64,000 nucleotides of DNA from Bog-473 sp963770645 (GCA_963770645.1 CAVYQL010000003.1:1984001-2048000); one strand, 5' to 3'. Shown: positions 1 through 13,623, counted from the stretch's first letter. The notes: generated from the letters alone by a model not told the origin. Translations and numbers: made by a program.

Positions 1-6144
<6,144 letters not shown>

Positions 6145-6299
6145 CGGTCAACTCCTCCCAGGTGAAATGCGGCGGGTGGGGGCGGGTACTGCTTGGGTCA
6201 GGACGGACGAGGACGGGACGGCGGATCAGGGCTGCCAGGGCGCGCGCCGACACCGGGGAATTACCGATTCAGGCACACAGAGACGCACGGCAACCCGGC

Positions 6300-6328
6300 A
6301 TCTTATCGCGGGGCGTGCCTGGATACAA
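6300..6328 (-). promoter_or_regulatory. Candidate internal promoter for rpoBC
   Basis: On the minus strand: TTGTAT (-35), exactly 17 nt, then TAAGAT (-10), about 155 bp upstream of rpoB. Match to consensus is moderate (3/6 and 4/6). Confidence 0.35.
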
Positions 6329-6419
6329 CCCCTTGGCCAAAACCGGCCAAACGGGCAGTGCCCGGGGTCGGTGACAGGCTACGAAAGCCCTCCCCCGCAG
6401 TCAAGGATTCCTGGTCATT

Positions 6420-6450
6420 GGGCCGGGTGGGCGCAGGTCTCACCCGGCCC
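6420..6450 (-). terminator. Hairpin after rplL (attenuator/partial terminator?)
   Basis: Perfect 10-bp inverted repeat (gggccgggtg / cacccggccc) with an 11-nt loop, starting 9 nt after the rplL stop. No T-tract follows on the minus strand, so complete intrinsic termination is doubtful; an attenuator or processing site is more likely. Confidence 0.5.
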
Positions 6451-6459
6451 GGACCGGGA

Positions 6460-6852
6460 CTACTGGATCTCGACCGTGGCGCCGGCGCCCTCGAGGGCCG
6501 CCTTCGCCTTGTCGGCGTCCTCCTTGTTGGCCTTCTCGAGCACAGGCTTCGGAGCCGCCTCGACCAGGTCCTTTGCCTCCTTGAGGCCCAGGCTGGTGAG
6601 GGCGCGCACCTCCTTGATCACCTGGATCTTCTTGTCGCCGGCGTTGGTGAGGATGACGTCGAACTCCGACTTCTCCTCCTCCGCGGCTGCGGCTTCGCCG
6701 CCGCCCGCCGGAGCCGCCGCGGCAGCCACGGCAACCGGGGCCGCCGCCGTCACGCCGAAGCGCTCCTCGAAGTCCTTCAGCAGCTCGCTCAGCTGGATCA
6801 CCGACAGCTCGGCGATCCCGTCGAGGATCTCTTCCTTGGTCAGGGTTGCCAT
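6460..6852 (-). CDS. rplL: 50S ribosomal protein L7/L12
   Basis: Ribosomal stalk protein, 130 residues, recruiting translational GTPases. The N-terminal dimerisation domain (residues 1-33, ending GVTAAAP) is joined by an Ala/Glu/Gly hinge to the C-terminal domain (from about residue 60), which has the usual SLGLKEAKDLVEAAPKPV helix that contacts elongation factors. It lies 111 bp after rplJ. The length and hinge are normal, in contrast to the neighbouring L10, which is greatly extended. Confidence 0.98.
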   Translation of the reverse strand: MATLTKEEILDGIAELSVIQLSELLKDFEERFGVTAAAPVAVAAAAAPAGGGEAAAAEEEKSEFDVILTNAGDKKIQVIKEVRALTSLGLKEAKDLVEAAPKPVLEKANKEDADKAKAALEGAGATVEIQ

Positions 6853-6963
6853 CCTGGCCTTCCTTTCTTCTTTCGGTCTTTTCGTCTCGGTCTTGTCTGG
6901 TGGATCGTCTTCGGGCTTGTTGGGGTGGCCGTGCCCGGTTCCGGCCCTGCCGTCCGCTCGGGC

Positions 6964-7770
6964 CTACTCCGAAGCCTCTTCGGTGCTGGCCGCCGCCTCG
7001 GCGCCGCCATCGGCTTCCCCGGCGGCCTCCACCGGTTCTGCCACCGCAGCCCCCTCGGCCGGCGCAGCCTCTTCAGCCGGCGCAGCCTCTTCAGCCGGCG
7101 CAGCCTCTTCGGCCGGCGCAGCCTCTTCGGCCGGCGCAGCCTCTTCGGCCACCGCTGCCTCGGCCTGGGGCTCTTCGGCCGGTGCCGCCTCTGCCGCCGG
7201 CTCCTCCGCTTGCGCGGCCTCGGCACTCGCTTCGCCCGTCGGGTCCCGCTGGTCCCGCAACGCCGCGATCCCATAAGCGAGGTTCTGCGGGAGCGCCTTC
7301 AGAAGCCCCGCCATCTGCTGCATCGGCGCGGCCAGCGCGCCGGCCAGCCGGGCCAGCAACACCTCACGCGGCGGCAAGTCGGCGAGCGCCGCCAGGTCGG
7401 CCGGCGAGAGGAGCGACCCGTCGGCCAGCCCCCCCTTGATCACCAACAGCGGGTTGGCCCGCGAGAAGTCCCGCAGCGCCTTGGCCACCGCGCTGATGTC
7501 ACCGTCCACGAAGGTGAGTGCGCTCGGGCCGCTCAGGTACTCCGACAGGGGCTGGTACTCGCCGCCGTCGATGGCGCGGCGCACCAGCGTGTTCTTGAAG
7601 ATCTTGTAGTTGCCGCCGGCGGCGGCCAGCGTGTTGCGGAGATCGGCCATCTCGGCGACCGTGAGCCCGCGGTACTCGCTCACGATGGAGGCCGCCGCCG
7701 CGTCCATGCGCGTCTTCACCTCGTCGATCACCTCGACCTTGCGTGCCCGTGCTGCATTCTGCGATGCCAT
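6964..7770 (-). CDS. rplJ: 50S ribosomal protein L10 with long Ala-Glu C-terminal tail
   Basis: Base of the ribosomal stalk, binding 23S rRNA and L7/L12 dimers. Residues 1 to about 173 are an ordinary L10 (VSEYRGLTVAEMADLRNTL; KIFKNTLVRRAI; the C-terminal L7/L12-binding helix near GALAAPMQQMAGLLKALP). L10 is normally about 165-180 residues, but this one has 268. The extra 95 residues are almost only Ala, Glu and Pro, built on the hexapeptide A-E-E-A-A-P that an 18-bp tandem repeat encodes. The tail directly follows the helix that carries L7/L12, so it would emerge at the stalk. It is followed by rplL, and its own leader (7771-8014) probably carries autoregulation. Confidence 0.95.
   Translation of the reverse strand: MASQNAARARKVEVIDEVKTRMDAAAASIVSEYRGLTVAEMADLRNTLAAAGGNYKIFKNTLVRRAIDGGEYQPLSEYLSGPSALTFVDGDISAVAKALRDFSRANPLLVIKGGLADGSLLSPADLAALADLPPREVLLARLAGALAAPMQQMAGLLKALPQNLAYGIAALRDQRDPTGEASAEAAQAEEPAAEAAPAEEPQAEAAVAEEAAPAEEAAPAEEAAPAEEAAPAEEAAPAEGAAVAEPVEAAGEADGGAEAAASTEEASE
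7058..7147 (-). repeat. 18-bp tandem repeat (5 copies) in rplJ
   Basis: Five consecutive 18-bp units (plus-strand gccggcgcagcctcttcr) from 7058, almost identical, encoding A-E-E-A-A-P repeats in the L10 tail. Confidence 0.9.
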
Positions 7771-8014
7771 CGGTGTCCTCCACCGGGCTCGACGGCCCGG
7801 AAGTGGGCCGGAGACTCCGATGCGACGGCACGGGACCGGCCAAGCCGGCGTGCACGGTGTCGCCTCATCAGGCCGGCCCGGTGGGCCGCTTAAGCACCCG
7901 AGGGTGCACCGGAAGTCTCTGGCGTTCGGATTCAGTACCCGTCCCGCCGGGGCGGTGGGCTGTTCGGGAGACTGTAGTACGGCTCAGCGGGGCGGCGAGC
8001 CCGGGGGTCCCCGG
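7771..8014 (-). promoter_or_regulatory. rplA-rplJ spacer, probable L10 leader
   Basis: 244 bp upstream of rplJ without a gene. In most bacteria this position holds the L10 leader RNA, by which free L10/L12 represses its own translation. Several GC-rich inverted repeats are present, including one at the rplA stop (about 7998-8017), but I could not align the conserved L10-leader kink-turn by eye. The assignment rests on position. Confidence 0.4.
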
Positions 8015-8740
8015 CTAGGCCGAGGCGGGAAGCTCCTCGTCCTCGGTGAAGCGCGCCTTGATCGGGTCAATGCGGACTCCCGGGCTCATCGTGGTCGAGA
8101 TGGTGACCGACAAGAAGTAGCGGCCCTTCGACCCCGGGGGCTTCGCCCGCTGGAGCTCGTCGATGACGGCCCGGATGTTCGCCACCAGTTGGTCGCGGCT
8201 GAAGGAGGCCTTCCCGACACGGATGTGGACGTTGCCCACCTTGTCGGTGCGGTACTCGACCCGGCCACCCTTGAACTCGCCGACGGCCTTGCCGACGTCG
8301 GTGGTGACGGTACCGGTCTTGGGGTTGGGCATGAGGCCGCGCGGGCCGAGCACGCGGCCGAGCGTGCCGACCTGGCCCATCAGGTCCGGAGTGGCGATGG
8401 CGACGTCGAAGTCGAGGAAGCCTCCGTTGATCTTGGCCACCAGGTCGTCTGCCCCGACCTCGTCGGCGCCCGCAGCCCGGGCCTCCGCCGCGGCCTCGCC
8501 TGCGGCGAACACCGCGACCCGCACCGTGCGTCCCGTGCCCGAGGGCAGCGAGATCGTCCCCCGGACGATCTGGTCGGCCTTGCGCGGGTCGACGCCGAGA
8601 CGCACCGCCAGCTCGACCGTCTCGTCGAACTTCGCGCTGGCCACCGACTTGACCAGGTCGACCGCCTCGGCGACGCCGTGCAGCGTCTCGCGGTCCACCT
8701 TGGTGAGGCTGTCCTTGTATTTCTTGCCGTGCTCAGTCAT
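8015..8740 (-). CDS. rplA: 50S ribosomal protein L1
   Basis: L1 stalk protein of the large subunit, 241 residues, normal for the family; it binds 23S rRNA helices 76-78 and helps release tRNA from the E site. Diagnostic segments are present: the TVELAVRLGVDPRKADQIVR N-terminal region, the domain II stretch ending GPRGLMPNPKTGTVT, and the C-terminal NIRAVIDEL...KGRYFLSVTIS. Starts 22 bp after the rplK stop. L1 is usually also the translational repressor of the rplK-rplA transcript. Confidence 0.98.
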   Translation of the reverse strand: MTEHGKKYKDSLTKVDRETLHGVAEAVDLVKSVASAKFDETVELAVRLGVDPRKADQIVRGTISLPSGTGRTVRVAVFAAGEAAAEARAAGADEVGADDLVAKINGGFLDFDVAIATPDLMGQVGTLGRVLGPRGLMPNPKTGTVTTDVGKAVGEFKGGRVEYRTDKVGNVHIRVGKASFSRDQLVANIRAVIDELQRAKPPGSKGRYFLSVTISTTMSPGVRIDPIKARFTEDEELPASA

Positions 8741-8761
8741 GCGTCTCTCCTCTGCGTGCCG

Positions 8762-9193
8762 CTAGCCGGCGACCGCGATCCCCATGGAGCGGGCCGTGCC
8801 CGCCACCTGCTTCTTGGCCGCCTCGAGATCGTCGGTGTTGAGGTCCTTCAGCTTGGTCGTGGCGATCTCGGCCAACTGGGCGTCTGTGATCGTGCCGACC
8901 TGCTCGCGCCCGGTCGTCGCGGCACCCTTGTCCAGCCCGGCCGCCTGGCGGAGCAGGAAGGGCGTCGGCGATGTCTTGAGCACGAAGCTGAACGAGCGGT
9001 CCTCGTAGATGGTGATGTCGACGGGCACGACCTGGCCCCGCATGCTCTCAGTGGCCTGGTTGTACTGCTTGCAGAACTCCATGGTCTGGACGCCGTGGGG
9101 GCCGAGCGCCGTGCCGACCGGCGGCGCGGGCGTGGCCGATCCCGCTTCGAGCTGGATCTTCACCACGGTGAGCACCTTCTTCTTCGGTGGCAT
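8762..9193 (-). CDS. rplK: 50S ribosomal protein L11
   Basis: L11, 143 residues, forms the GTPase-associated centre with 23S rRNA and is the site at which thiostrepton-type antibiotics act. The N-terminal loop with its prolines (ATPAPPVGTALGPHGV) and the C-terminal RNA-binding helices (TTKLKDLNTDDLEAA and GTARSMGI) are intact. It lies 37 bp after nusG in the secE-nusG-rplK-rplA order found across bacteria. A Shine-Dalgarno-like AAGGAG is just upstream of the ATG. Confidence 0.98.
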   Translation of the reverse strand: MPPKKKVLTVVKIQLEAGSATPAPPVGTALGPHGVQTMEFCKQYNQATESMRGQVVPVDITIYEDRSFSFVLKTSPTPFLLRQAAGLDKGAATTGREQVGTITDAQLAEIATTKLKDLNTDDLEAAKKQVAGTARSMGIAVAG

Positions 9194-9230
9194 CGTTTGT
9201 CTCCTTTCTTCTTCGTGTCTGTCCGGTCGC

Positions 9231-10286
9231 CTAGAGCTTGGCGACCTGGCTGAATTCGAGCTCGACCGGCGTCTCCCGGCCGAAGATGTTGACCAGCACC
9301 TTGAGCTTGAGCTGGTCCTCGTTGATCTCCGAGATCTGGCCCGAGAAGTCGGCGAACGGCCCTTCCTTGACCCGGACCGTCTCGTTGACCTCGTACTCGA
9401 GCCGGGCGCGCGTGCGCTTGGGCGCCCCGCCGGGCCCGCCCTCCTGCTTCACCTGCAAGATGTTCTCGACCTCGCGCCGCGACAGCGGCGTCGGCTTGGT
9501 GCCGGGTCCCACGAACCCGGTGACGCCCGGGGTGTTGCGGATGGCACCCCAGGTGTCGTCGTCGAGGTCGCAGCGGACGAGCAGGTAGCCGGGGAACACC
9601 TTCTTTTGAACCGTGACCTTTTTGCCGCCTTTGAACTCGTCCACGTCCTCCATGGGGATGACGACCTCATGGACACGGTCCTCGATCCCACGCGAGGTGA
9701 CCACGTTGCCCATGTTCGAGCGCACCTTGTTCTCGTAACCCGAGTACGTATGGACGACGTACCACCGGCCTGGGCGGTCGTAGGGGCTCTCGACGGGGAC
9801 GATCTCCTCGTCCTCTTCCCCCTCTTCCTTGACCCAGCCGCCCAGCTCGCCCTCGTCGTCGGTGCCGGCGGTGGCGTCGACCACCAGGTCCGGCTCGGCC
9901 GCCGCCGCGGCGCCGTCGGCCGCCTCCTCGGCGACCTCTTCGGCCACGGCCTCATCAATTGCCTCTAACACAGCTTCCTCAACAATCTCCTCCACGATTT
10001 CTTCCACGAGCGCCTCGTCCAGCTCTTCGTCCGACTCATCGCCCACGACCTCTGCGATCTCCTCGGCGACCGCTTCGACGACCGCGTCGTCGGCGATCTC
10101 CTCGAGCTCGGCCTCGTCCTCAGCCGCGATCTCGTCGAGCACGTCGTCGGTCGATGCCGTGCTCATGGCGGCCTCCTCGGGCGCCGCCTCTGTCTCCTCG
10201 CGCTCCGCCTCGAGGGCTTCGGCGACGTCTTCCTCGTCGCCGGTCGCGAGTGCTTCTTCTGCCTGTGAATGCGTCATATCGGTCAT
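9231..10286 (-). CDS. nusG: Transcription termination/antitermination factor NusG with long acidic N-terminal extension
   Basis: NusG binds RNA polymerase through its NGN domain and Rho or ribosomal protein S10 through its KOW domain. Here the NGN domain begins near residue 172 (GRWYVVHTYSGYENKV) and the KOW domain near residue 298 (VRVKEGPFADFSGQI). The whole protein is 351 residues, whereas minimal NusG has about 180 and mycobacterial forms carry only a short extension. The first 170 residues are dominated by Glu, Asp, Ala and Val (for example DEALVEEIVEEIVEEAV) with almost no Lys or Arg, so they should be disordered or helical and strongly negative. The ATG at 10286 lies 8 bp after secE. 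Alternative internal starts exist, but the acidic frame is open and continuous. Confidence 0.95.
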   Translation of the reverse strand: MTDMTHSQAEEALATGDEEDVAEALEAEREETEAAPEEAAMSTASTDDVLDEIAAEDEAELEEIADDAVVEAVAEEIAEVVGDESDEELDEALVEEIVEEIVEEAVLEAIDEAVAEEVAEEAADGAAAAAEPDLVVDATAGTDDEGELGGWVKEEGEEDEEIVPVESPYDRPGRWYVVHTYSGYENKVRSNMGNVVTSRGIEDRVHEVVIPMEDVDEFKGGKKVTVQKKVFPGYLLVRCDLDDDTWGAIRNTPGVTGFVGPGTKPTPLSRREVENILQVKQEGGPGGAPKRTRARLEYEVNETVRVKEGPFADFSGQISEINEDQLKLKVLVNIFGRETPVELEFSQVAKL

Positions 10287-10294
10287 ACCGGGGC

Positions 10295-10618
10295 CTACCT
10301 GGTGAAGAGGAGGGTGATCAGCTTCCCGAAGGCCAGGTTGAGCACGAAGATCAGGCTGATCATGATGATGAGGGTCGTCACCACGACTGACGTGTAGTTG
10401 ATGAGCTCGCTCCTCGACGGCCAGGCCACCTGGCGCATCTCGTCGCGCACCTCGCGCACGAACTGGACGGGCGTGGAGCGCTTGCGGGTGGGCGCGCCGC
10501 CCTTCTGCTGGCGCTGCGTCTTGGTCGCGGTCCCCGCAGGCGCGCGCCGCGTTGACGGGGTCCCGTCGGCCTCCATCTGGCCTTGACGCTGCATCATGCG
10601 CTTGGTTTCGCGGTTCAC
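10295..10618 (-). CDS. secE: Preprotein translocase subunit SecE
   Basis: Small essential subunit that clamps the SecY channel. 107 residues: a basic, low-complexity N-terminal region, the conserved amphipathic hinge (FVREVRDEMRQVAWPSRSEL, residues about 53-72) and one C-terminal membrane span (SVVVTTLIIMISLIFVLNLAF). This single-span form is typical of actinobacteria and most bacteria other than enterics. It is the first protein gene after tRNA-Trp and is closely linked (8 bp) to nusG. Confidence 0.96.
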   Translation of the reverse strand: MNRETKRMMQRQGQMEADGTPSTRRAPAGTATKTQRQQKGGAPTRKRSTPVQFVREVRDEMRQVAWPSRSELINYTSVVVTTLIIMISLIFVLNLAFGKLITLLFTR

Positions 10619-10663
10619 GGCTCTCGCTTTACGTGCTTCGTTCTCGGGTAGCTACGTCGGGGG

Positions 10664-10736
10664 CAGGGCAGGAGGGACTCGAACCCCCAACCGCCGGTTT
10701 TGGAGACCGGTGCTCTTCCAGTTGAGCTACTGCCCT
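10664..10736 (-). tRNA. tRNA-Trp (CCA anticodon)
   Basis: 73-nt cloverleaf on the minus strand; 7-bp acceptor AGGGCAG/CTGCCCT, anticodon loop TCTCCAAAA with CCA, T-loop GTTCGAGTC. The 3' CCA is not encoded. Sits just upstream of secE, as in many actinobacteria. Confidence 0.97.
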
Positions 10737-10841
10737 CGGTGGGGTGCCTTCAGTTGCCCTCAAGCAGGTGGTTCTTTCCCCTGACCTGGGGATCAGCCCG
10801 TCAGAGTAGCACCAGCAGGTCGAAGACGGCTCGGCGGGGGC

Positions 10842-11006
10842 TCAGCGGGTCTCCTTGTGGAGGGTGTGCTGGCGGTCCCACCGGCAGTACTTCTTCATCT
10901 CGATCCGCTCGCGGTCATTGAGCTTGTTCTTGGTCGTGATGTAGTTGCGCCGCTTGCACACCTCGCAGGCCAGCGTCACCTGGACTCTCTTCTCGTTCTT
11001 CGCCAT
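10842..11006 (-). CDS. rpmG: 50S ribosomal protein L33 with an incomplete zinc site
   Basis: Small large-subunit protein, 54 residues, beginning MAKNEKRVQVTLACEVC. The ATG at 11006 is chosen because the protein then has the canonical L33 start; a longer frame upstream runs through tRNA-Met and is not credible. L33 exists in zinc-binding form (two CxxC pairs) and zinc-free form. Here the first pair is present (CEVC) but the second is YCRWDRQHT, in which the last cysteine is an aspartate. Three of four ligands remain, so zinc binding is uncertain. It is flanked by tRNA-Met and tRNA-Trp, the usual actinobacterial context. Confidence 0.95.
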   Translation of the reverse strand: MAKNEKRVQVTLACEVCKRRNYITTKNKLNDRERIEMKKYCRWDRQHTLHKETR

Positions 11007-11048
11007 GGCAATCCTTCCTGGTCGCTCCCGGGACACCCCCGGGCCTGG

Positions 11049-11122
11049 TAGCGGCGGCGGGACTCGAACCCGCGACAACACGATTATGAGCCGTGTGCTC
11101 TGACCAACTGAGCTACGCCGCC
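11049..11122 (-). tRNA. tRNA-Met (CAT anticodon)
   Basis: 74-nt cloverleaf, minus strand; acceptor GGCGGCG pairs with CGCCGCT (one G-T), anticodon loop CTCATAA, T-arm GCGGGTTCGAGTCCCGC. The D-stem and acceptor look like an elongator rather than an initiator, but I did not compare with a reference. Confidence 0.95.
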
Positions 11123-11129
11123 ATGGGCG

Positions 11130-11202
11130 AGCCCCCTGTCGGAATCGAACCGACGACACCAGCCTTACCATGGCTGTGCTCTGCCGACTGAGCTAAGGGG
11201 GC
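11130..11202 (-). tRNA. tRNA-Thr (GGT anticodon)
   Basis: 73-nt cloverleaf, minus strand; acceptor GCCCCCT/AGGGGGC, anticodon loop CATGGTA, T-arm GTCGGTTCGATTCCGAC. Lies 7 bp from tRNA-Met and is probably co-transcribed with it. Confidence 0.96.
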
Positions 11203-11229
11203 GCCGCGGCTACCTTCCGCGAGCGGTCA

Positions 11230-11235
11230 ATGATA
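11230..11235 (-). promoter_or_regulatory. Candidate -10 (TATCAT) for tRNA-Thr/Met/rpmG
   Basis: TATCAT on the minus strand, 27 bp before the tRNA-Thr 5' end; no clear -35 is seen at 16-18 bp. Confidence 0.4.
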
Positions 11236-11284
11236 GCCAGAGCCCGGTACGGGTTGCCCCCGCTCCCCCGGTTTTGCCTGGTCG

Positions 11285-11290
11285 ATTATA
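11285..11290 (-). promoter_or_regulatory. Consensus -10 TATAAT facing the tRNA cluster
   Basis: Perfect TATAAT on the minus strand, 83 bp before tRNA-Thr. It overlaps the opposing -10 of the acetyltransferase gene, so the two promoters would interfere. Confidence 0.4.
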
Positions 11291-11294
11291 CCAT
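11289..11294 (+). promoter_or_regulatory. Leaderless -10 (TACCAT) of the GNAT gene
   Basis: TACCAT, 6 nt, then ATG at 11301; fits the TAnnnT-N6/7-start pattern seen throughout the window. Confidence 0.45.
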
Positions 11295-11300
11295 CGGCGG

Positions 11301-11825
11301 ATGCGGATCCGATTGGCCGAAGTGGCCGACGCCGAGGCGATCCGGACCATCTACAACGTCGAGGTCCTCGGGAGCACCAACACCTTCGACATGGTCCCGC
11401 GCAGCCGTGTCGAACAGGAAGCCTGGATCCTCGAGCACAGTGGGGTGCACCCGGCGCTGGTGGCCGTCGAGGACCCCCGAGCCGCGGTGGTCGGTCCGGT
11501 GGGGGCCAACGGGGAGATCGTGCTGGGCTTCGGCTCGCTCTCGGCCTTCCGGGAGCGCTCGGGCTACTCGGCCACCGCGGAGAACTCCGTCTACGTCGAC
11601 CGGGCCCAGCGCGGCACCGGGGTGGGCAAAGCCCTCCTCGCCGAGCTGCTGGTCCTCGCCTCTGCCCACGGCTTCCACTCGCTGATCGCCCGCATCGCCG
11701 GGCACAACGAGACCTCTATCGGGCTGCACCGAGCCGCCGGCTTCGAGCTGGTGGGCGTCGAGCGAGAGGTCGGGCGCAAGCACCGCCAGTGGCTGGACGT
11801 CGTCGAGCTGCAACGCCTGCTCTGA
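11301..11825 (+). CDS. GNAT-family N-acetyltransferase (phosphinothricin acetyltransferase-like)
   Basis: Predicted acetyl-CoA-dependent N-acetyltransferase, 174 residues. The ATG at 11301 is preferred to an upstream one at 11274 because the protein then begins in family style (MRIRLAEVADAEAIRTIY) and a TACCAT -10 sits 6 nt before it. The acetyl-CoA loop is visible as QRGTGVGKALLAELL (residues about 104-118), followed by the H-N-E-T-S-I-G-L-H-R-A-A-G-F segment typical of the PAT/YncA subgroup, whose members acetylate phosphinothricin or methionine sulfone and similar amino-acid analogues. The substrate here cannot be told. The gene stands alone on the plus strand between minus-strand tRNAs and mptB. 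Confidence 0.85.
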   Translation: MRIRLAEVADAEAIRTIYNVEVLGSTNTFDMVPRSRVEQEAWILEHSGVHPALVAVEDPRAAVVGPVGANGEIVLGFGSLSAFRERSGYSATAENSVYVDRAQRGTGVGKALLAELLVLASAHGFHSLIARIAGHNETSIGLHRAAGFELVGVEREVGRKHRQWLDVVELQRLL

Positions 11826-11865
11826 GGGCGCGACGACCCCGAAGCGGCCGGGGCGCAGCGCCGAT

Positions 11866-13602
11866 TCAGGACTCGAGGGCCGCGCTCTGGGTGACGAGGG
11901 GCCCGGGCAACCGGGAGCGGTCGATCCGCCACGAGGTGGTCCAGTCGCCCAGAGGGACGATGGCCACGGCCCACAAGACGAGCACCGCCAGGACCATGGC
12001 GGTCGGGTCGGTGTGCACCAGTTCGTTCAAGAGCTCGGTGCCGCCGGTCAGCCCGATGAAGGGAGCCACCGTGGACAGGCCGAGGACGGCGTAGAGCATG
12101 CGGCCGGTGGCGATCGGCCCGACCAGGATGATCCCCCAGGTGAGGTACCAGGGTTGGACGACCGGCCCGAGGAGCACGAAGGCCATCATCGTGATGCCCA
12201 GCGCTCCGAGCATCCCGAGGCGCTCGCGGTGGCGAAGGCAGTAGATGGCGATCGCCGCGGCCGAGATCAGCCCGATGGCCCGGGTCAGGGTCAGCACGCC
12301 GCCGAGGCCGATCCCGATGCCGACGACGTGCGCCGTCCCGCTGATGAGCAGGCCCACCGCGGTGGCGGGTGCCATCCACGAGCGCACGGTGCCCGGCGTG
12401 CCGAGGTTGGCGATCCAACCCCAGCCGAGTCCCGACACGAGTGAGAGGAACCCCATGACCGCGATCGTGACCAGCCCGGCGCGCACGAGAGCCCGAGCGC
12501 GCCGGCGCCAGTCGGCGAACGGTCCGGCCCAGTCCCAAGCCACGTAGACGATGCCGATGGCCGCCGGCACCTTGATGGAGGCCGCCAGCGCGCATAGCGC
12601 CACGCCCCACACCGGATGCTGGGCGCGCGCGGCCGTCACGCCGGCCAGGAGGAGGCCGACCATGATGGCGTCGTTGTGCGCGCCGCCGACCAGCGCGAGC
12701 AACGTCAGCGGGTTCAGCACGGCCAGGACGAAGGCGGGGCCGGCGTCGCGCCCGAACGAGCGCGCCAGCTTGGGGACGCAGTAGGCGATGAGCGCGACGC
12801 CGGCGATCGACTGCAGGCGTAGCAAGAGCACGGTGACCAACGCGTGGTGGAAGCTGAGCGAGGCGGACCAGCCGGCCAGCATCAAGAAGAGCGGACCGTA
12901 GGGCGCCGCCGTGTTGAGCCACAGGCTGTCGACGCCCGAGACATACGGGCTCGAGCCCAATGTGCCCGGCCCGTACTGGTACGGGTTGATGTGGTGGCTC
13001 ATCATCTCGCCTTGGGCGGCGTACGAGAACACGTCGCGACTGAAGAGTGGTGCCACCACGAGCAGCGGCACGATCCAGAGAGCGAGCATGTAGGACAGCT
13101 GTCGGATCGGGACGCCGGGCCGGAGCCGCAACGTCTGGTAGAGCCCGAACCACACCCGGACGAAGAGGATCATGCCGCCGTAGACCGCGACGACACCGGG
13201 GAGCATGAGGGTCGTCGACGGCCAGTCGGACACGCCGAAGAACCACGTGCCACCGGTATCGAGCTTGAACGGTGAGCTCGGCAACGAGGCGCCGACGCAG
13301 ATGGAGAGGACGGCGATGAAGCCCAAGATCGCGGGGCGGCGCAGGAACGACCAGTCTTCGGGATCGCCGGACTGCACCTCGACGCGCTCGGTCAAGGCGA
13401 CGCGAGGAGAGAGTCGGAACCACACTGCCTCGGCCTGCGCGGAGAGGCGGCTGACGCGCGCGCCCACCCGGTCGAGGACCTGTGGTGAGGGGGGCGTCTC
13501 GGTGTCGTCAAACACGGGGCTGTCAGTCTCGCTTGTCGTATCCGGGCGCTCCAACCCGGGGTGAGCAGGGGGGCCTACGCAGGGGGAACCACGTTCCCGC
13601 AA
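11866..13602 (-). CDS. mptB: MptA/MptB-like alpha-1,6-mannosyltransferase (GT-C fold)
   Basis: Predicted polyprenol-phosphomannose-dependent mannosyltransferase of the integral-membrane GT-C class; in mycobacteria and corynebacteria such enzymes elongate the mannan core of lipomannan. 578 residues with a cytoplasmic N-terminal stretch of about 90 residues and some 12-13 membrane spans. Diagnostic segments are the first extracellular loop with its acidic pair (LFSRDVFSYAAQGEM), the HHINPYQYGPG motif and TAAPYGPLFLMLAG, all characteristic of MptB. The start is uncertain: TTG at 13602 is used because a TACAAT -10 lies just upstream (13618-13623). The symbol is by homology; the precise polymer is unknown. 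Downstream genes face the other way, so it is monocistronic. Confidence 0.82.
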   Translation of the reverse strand: MRERGSPCVGPPAHPGLERPDTTSETDSPVFDDTETPPSPQVLDRVGARVSRLSAQAEAVWFRLSPRVALTERVEVQSGDPEDWSFLRRPAILGFIAVLSICVGASLPSSPFKLDTGGTWFFGVSDWPSTTLMLPGVVAVYGGMILFVRVWFGLYQTLRLRPGVPIRQLSYMLALWIVPLLVVAPLFSRDVFSYAAQGEMMSHHINPYQYGPGTLGSSPYVSGVDSLWLNTAAPYGPLFLMLAGWSASLSFHHALVTVLLLRLQSIAGVALIAYCVPKLARSFGRDAGPAFVLAVLNPLTLLALVGGAHNDAIMVGLLLAGVTAARAQHPVWGVALCALAASIKVPAAIGIVYVAWDWAGPFADWRRRARALVRAGLVTIAVMGFLSLVSGLGWGWIANLGTPGTVRSWMAPATAVGLLISGTAHVVGIGIGLGGVLTLTRAIGLISAAAIAIYCLRHRERLGMLGALGITMMAFVLLGPVVQPWYLTWGIILVGPIATGRMLYAVLGLSTVAPFIGLTGGTELLNELVHTDPTAMVLAVLVLWAVAIVPLGDWTTSWRIDRSRLPGPLVTQSAALES

Positions 13603-13617
13603 TGGATCTGAAACAGC

Positions 13618-13623
13618 ATTGTA
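13618..13623 (-). promoter_or_regulatory. Candidate -10 (TACAAT) for the mptB-like gene
   Basis: TACAAT on the minus strand; TTGCCG (4/6 to TTGACA) lies 16 bp upstream. Located between tRNA-Tyr and mptB. Confidence 0.45.

Larger units (their letters stand above)
6145..6459 (-). other. rplL-rpoB intergenic region, no gene
   Basis: 315 bp without a convincing gene. It contains a strong hairpin just after rplL (6420-6450), a candidate sigma-70-type promoter (6300-6328), a small inverted repeat (ttggcc/ggccaa, 6333-6350) and the rpoB Shine-Dalgarno. By analogy with other bacteria this spacer is where transcription of rpoBC is adjusted relative to the ribosomal protein genes. Confidence 0.6.

Noticed and set aside
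6420..6450. Full intrinsic terminator after rplL
   Set aside because: Strong stem but no T-tract, and rpoB must be transcribed through or from just downstream; listed only as attenuator candidate.
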